Source: Sphingomonas sp.
GTDB lineage: Bacteria; Pseudomonadota; Alphaproteobacteria; Sphingomonadales; Sphingomonadaceae
Direction: 5' to 3'
Length of the DNA stretch: 8,671 bases
Assembly (NCBI GenBank): GCA_025981625.1
Contig: JAICXF010000065.1
Coordinates: forward strand, 1-8,671
In this document: positions 6,586 through 8,671 of the stretch, one piece after another
Layout of the letters: each line of letters opens with the position of its first letter
How positions within the stretch are numbered: the first letter of the stretch is position 1
Made by a program: the position numbers and the translations under genes
The notes under the pieces: model-generated
Database searches by the model: none
Told to the model about the DNA's origin: nothing
Seen by the model: the letters and a program-made list of their open reading frames with translations, nothing else

Positions 6586-7725
6586 ATGAGTTGGAGAGCG
6601 ATGATGGTTGGAGTGATCGGCGCAGCGGCAATGGCTGGAACCGCCAATGCGGCGACAGCGCGGAGGGAGCCATTTGGAACATTGCCGGACGGAACGCCCA
6701 TCGAGTCTGTCGTCCTCAGGGGCGCCAATGGCGTCAGTGCGCGGATCATGACTCTGGGCGCTACACTACAATCATTGAGCGGACCGGACCGGTCCGGCCA
6801 CGTTGCCGATGTGACCCTCGGCTACGATGACGCGGCGAGCTACGTCGAGCATCCCAATTACTGGGGGCAGACGATCGGCCGATACGCGAACCGGATTGCC
6901 GGCGGCCGCTTCACGCTCGACGGCAAGACCTATCAGCTGACCCTAAACGACAAGACGAATTCGCTCCACGGCGGCACCGTCGGGTTCGACAAGCACGTGT
7001 GGCAGATCGTCGATGTGAGCGAGGTCGCGGGCCTCGCCAAGGTCGCGCTCCGGATGGTCAGCCCGGCCGGCGATCAGGGCTATCCCGGAACCCTGACGGT
7101 CACGACCACGTACACCCTAGACGACAAGGGTTCGCTGACCATCGATTTTGCTGCGACAACGGACGCGCCGACGATCGTCAACCTGACCAATCATGCGCTG
7201 TTCAATCTGGCCGGGGAGGGCGCGCCCGGCGGCGTGCTGCCACACCGGCTCACCATCCCTGCGCATCGCTATACGCCGGTCAACGCCGCGCTAATCCCGA
7301 CCGGAGAGCTGAAGGCCGTCGCTGGCTCGCCGTTCGATTTCACGACCGGCAGAATCATGGACGACGTGGTTCGCGACGGGCACGACCCGCAGATCGTGAT
7401 CGGCCATGGCATCGATCATAATTTCGTGCTCGACGCCGGCAAGACCGCCGAGCCCAAGCTGGCCGCGAAAGTGGAGGACCTCCGCTCGGGCCGAGTGCTC
7501 GAGGTCTTCACCGATCAACCCGGCGTCCAGGTTTACACCGGGAACTTCCTCGACGGAACGCTGATCGGCAAGAACAGGCATGTTTACCGGATGGGCGACG
7601 GCCTCGCGCTCGAGCCGCAGCTGTTCCCCGACACACCCAACCAGCCGGCATTCGGATCGGCACGGGTGGATCCGGGCCACCCGTATCACCATCGCATGAT
7701 CTATCGCCTGTCGGTCGAACGCTGA
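6586..7725 (+). CDS. galM: Exported aldose 1-epimerase (mutarotase)
   Basis: Interconverts alpha and beta anomers of aldoses. The 379-residue protein shows the GalM blocks in order: IGRYANRI (97-104), NSLHGG (125-130) with H128, IVNLTNHALFNL (197-208) with the predicted catalytic acid H203, GIDHNFVLD (275-283) with D277, VFTDQPGVQVYTGN (307-320), and LEPQLFPDTPN (342-352) with the predicted catalytic base E343. The classical NHSYFNL is NHALFNL here. Residues 1-22 are a signal peptide ending in ANA, so it acts in the periplasm, unlike the cytoplasmic E. coli enzyme. AAAGGGG, 7 bases before ATG 6586, supports that start; in-frame ATGs at 6601 and 6604 would shorten the signal peptide. It sits 13 bases after the AraD1-type gene and 24 before the dehydratase gene, so all three are probably one transcript. 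Its likely task is to equilibrate arabinose or other sugars released by the neighbouring exported glycosidases, before uptake. Confidence 0.94.
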   Translation: MSWRAMMVGVIGAAAMAGTANAATARREPFGTLPDGTPIESVVLRGANGVSARIMTLGATLQSLSGPDRSGHVADVTLGYDDAASYVEHPNYWGQTIGRYANRIAGGRFTLDGKTYQLTLNDKTNSLHGGTVGFDKHVWQIVDVSEVAGLAKVALRMVSPAGDQGYPGTLTVTTTYTLDDKGSLTIDFAATTDAPTIVNLTNHALFNLAGEGAPGGVLPHRLTIPAHRYTPVNAALIPTGELKAVAGSPFDFTTGRIMDDVVRDGHDPQIVIGHGIDHNFVLDAGKTAEPKLAAKVEDLRSGRVLEVFTDQPGVQVYTGNFLDGTLIGKNRHVYRMGDGLALEPQLFPDTPNQPAFGSARVDPGHPYHHRMIYRLSVER

Positions 7726-7749
7726 GCGACAGCGGCCGGAGTTGCTCCC

Positions 7750-8671
7750 ATGAATGATCCGTCAGCGCGCACGCTTCGCTCGGCCGACTGGTTCGACAAT
7801 CTCGACAATGTCGACATGACCGCGCTCTACCTGGAGCGGTATCTCAACTATGGCATCGGGCTCGACGAATTGCGCTCGGGACGGCCGATCATCGGCATCG
7901 CGCAGACGGGAAGCGACCTTGCCCCATGCAATCGCCACCACCTCGTGCTGGCGACGAGAGTTCGTGACGGGATCCGTGATGCAGGCGGCATTCCGTTCGA
8001 ATTCCCGGTTCACCCAATCCAGGAGACGGGGAAAAGGCCGACTGCGGGTCTTGACCGGAACCTCGCCTATCTTGGGCTGGTCGAGGTGCTGTACGGCTAT
8101 CCGCTCGACGGCGTCGTGCTGACGATCGGGTGCGACAAGACGACCCCCGCCTGCCTGATGGCAGCGGCAACGGTGAACATCCCGGCGATTGCGCTGTCCG
8201 TCGGACCGATGCTCAACGGCTGGCACAAGGGCGAGCGCACCGGCTCGGGGACTATCGTCTGGCAAGCGCGCGAGCTGCTCGCGGCGGGCAAGATCGACGC
8301 CACCCGCTTCATTCGCCTGGTCGCCTCGTCGGCGCCGTCGACCGGTTATTGCAACACGATGGGCACGGCGACGACGATGAACTCGCTGACGGAGGCACTC
8401 GGCATGTCCCTGCCGGGTTCTGCCGCGATCCCCGCGCCCTATCGAGAGCGTCAGGAGAATGCCTACGAAACTGGCAAGCGGATCGTCGACATGGTTCGGC
8501 AGGACCTCAAGCCCTCCGACATCCTGACCCGCGACGCGTTCCTTAATGCGATTGTCGTCAATTCCGCGATCGGCGGATCGACCAATGCGCCGATCCATAT
8601 TGCCGCGATCGCGCGCCACATCGGCGCTGAACTCAGCATCGACGACTGGCAGCAATTCGGTCTCGACGTCC
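7750..8671 (+). CDS. IlvD/Edd-family sugar-acid dehydratase (L-arabonate or D-xylonate), N-terminal part
   Basis: The frame is open from ATG 7750 to the window end, giving 307 residues of a protein expected to be near 570-600. CGGAG eight bases upstream supports the start. Family blocks are LAPCNRHH (57-64), [14 protein letters not shown] (125-138), SVGPMLNGW (150-158), [15 protein letters not shown] (197-211) and [11 protein letters not shown] (273-283). C60, C128 and C201 match the three [2Fe-2S] ligands known for Rhizobium L-arabinonate and Caulobacter D-xylonate dehydratases, and D129-K130 matches the metal-binding aspartate and carbamylated lysine. The catalytic serine lies beyond the edge. 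The [21 protein letters not shown] start and HHL after C60 place it in the sugar-acid branch and not with dihydroxyacid dehydratase IlvD. It would convert L-arabonate to 2-keto-3-deoxy-L-arabonate, the substrate of the AraD1-type enzyme. D-xylonate is a real alternative, and this branch is often promiscuous. Third gene of the plus-strand unit. Confidence 0.92.
   Translation, partial: MNDPSARTLRSADWFDNLDNVDMTALYLERYLNYGIGLDELRSGRPIIGIAQTGSDLAPCNRHHLVLATRVRDGIRDAGGIPFEFPVHPIQETGKRPTAGLDRNLAYLGLVEVLYGYPLDGVVLTIGCDKTTPACLMAAATVNIPAIALSVGPMLNGWHKGERTGSGTIVWQARELLAAGKIDATRFIRLVASSAPSTGYCNTMGTATTMNSLTEALGMSLPGSAAIPAPYRERQENAYETGKRIVDMVRQDLKPSDILTRDAFLNAIVVNSAIGGSTNAPIHIAAIARHIGAELSIDDWQQFGLDV

Noticed and set aside
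6784..6797. 14-base perfect palindrome CCGGACCGGTCCGG
   Set aside because: It lies inside galM codons for a Gly-Pro-Asp-Arg-Ser-Gly stretch, occurs once in the window, and is plausible by chance in GC-rich coding sequence.
7762..8655. Minus-strand open frame (297 codons) opposite the dehydratase
   Set aside because: The plus-strand frame carries all three Fe-S cysteine motifs in register; the antisense frame is a composition artefact.

Overview
This GC-rich, tightly packed window comes from a bacterium, most likely an alphaproteobacterium and probably a sphingomonad or relative. That placement is inferred from base composition, codon use and the style of the FucP-like transporter, GGuC/AraD1 and exported mutarotase proteins; no rRNA or marker gene confirms it. 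The window is a plant-sugar utilisation locus of eight genes, the first and last cut by the window edges. No RNA gene, insertion sequence, CRISPR array or phage gene was seen, and no gene-free stretch exceeds 70 bases.

Layout: (1) 1-1916, plus strand: the C-terminal end of a family GH31 glycosidase, overlapping by 4 bases (ATGA) an exported GH51 alpha-L-arabinofuranosidase. (2) 1961-5511, minus strand, convergent with the first block: a FadR-type GntR regulator, then a FucP-family sugar transporter, then an exported GH27 glycosidase. (3) 5586-8671, plus strand, divergent from the regulator: an AraD1/GguC-type member of the fumarylacetoacetate hydrolase (FAH) superfamily, an exported aldose 1-epimerase, and the N-terminal 307 residues of an IlvD/Edd-family sugar-acid dehydratase whose three Fe-S cysteines are visible.

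How it fits together (inference): GH51, GH27 and GH31 release arabinose and other side-chain sugars from hemicellulose or pectin oligosaccharides in the periplasm or at the cell surface; the epimerase equilibrates their anomers; the transporter imports the monosaccharide; and the IlvD/Edd and AraD1-type dehydratases are the two consecutive dehydrations of the non-phosphorylative (Weimberg-type) pathway from L-arabonate towards alpha-ketoglutarate semialdehyde. The sugar dehydrogenase, lactonase and semialdehyde dehydrogenase are not in the window.

The strongest non-coding signal is a pair of near-identical elements, one just upstream of the transporter (4742-4764) and one between the regulator and the AraD1-type gene (5526-5548). 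Each has an AGTC-N-GACT palindrome that fits the FadR-subfamily operator consensus, so the GntR protein probably controls both the minus-strand and plus-strand units. The locus is largely a recognisable sugar regulon. The points worth a second look are these operators, the altered sugar-binding residues of the GH27 enzyme, and the loss of both coupling acids in the FucP-like transporter.
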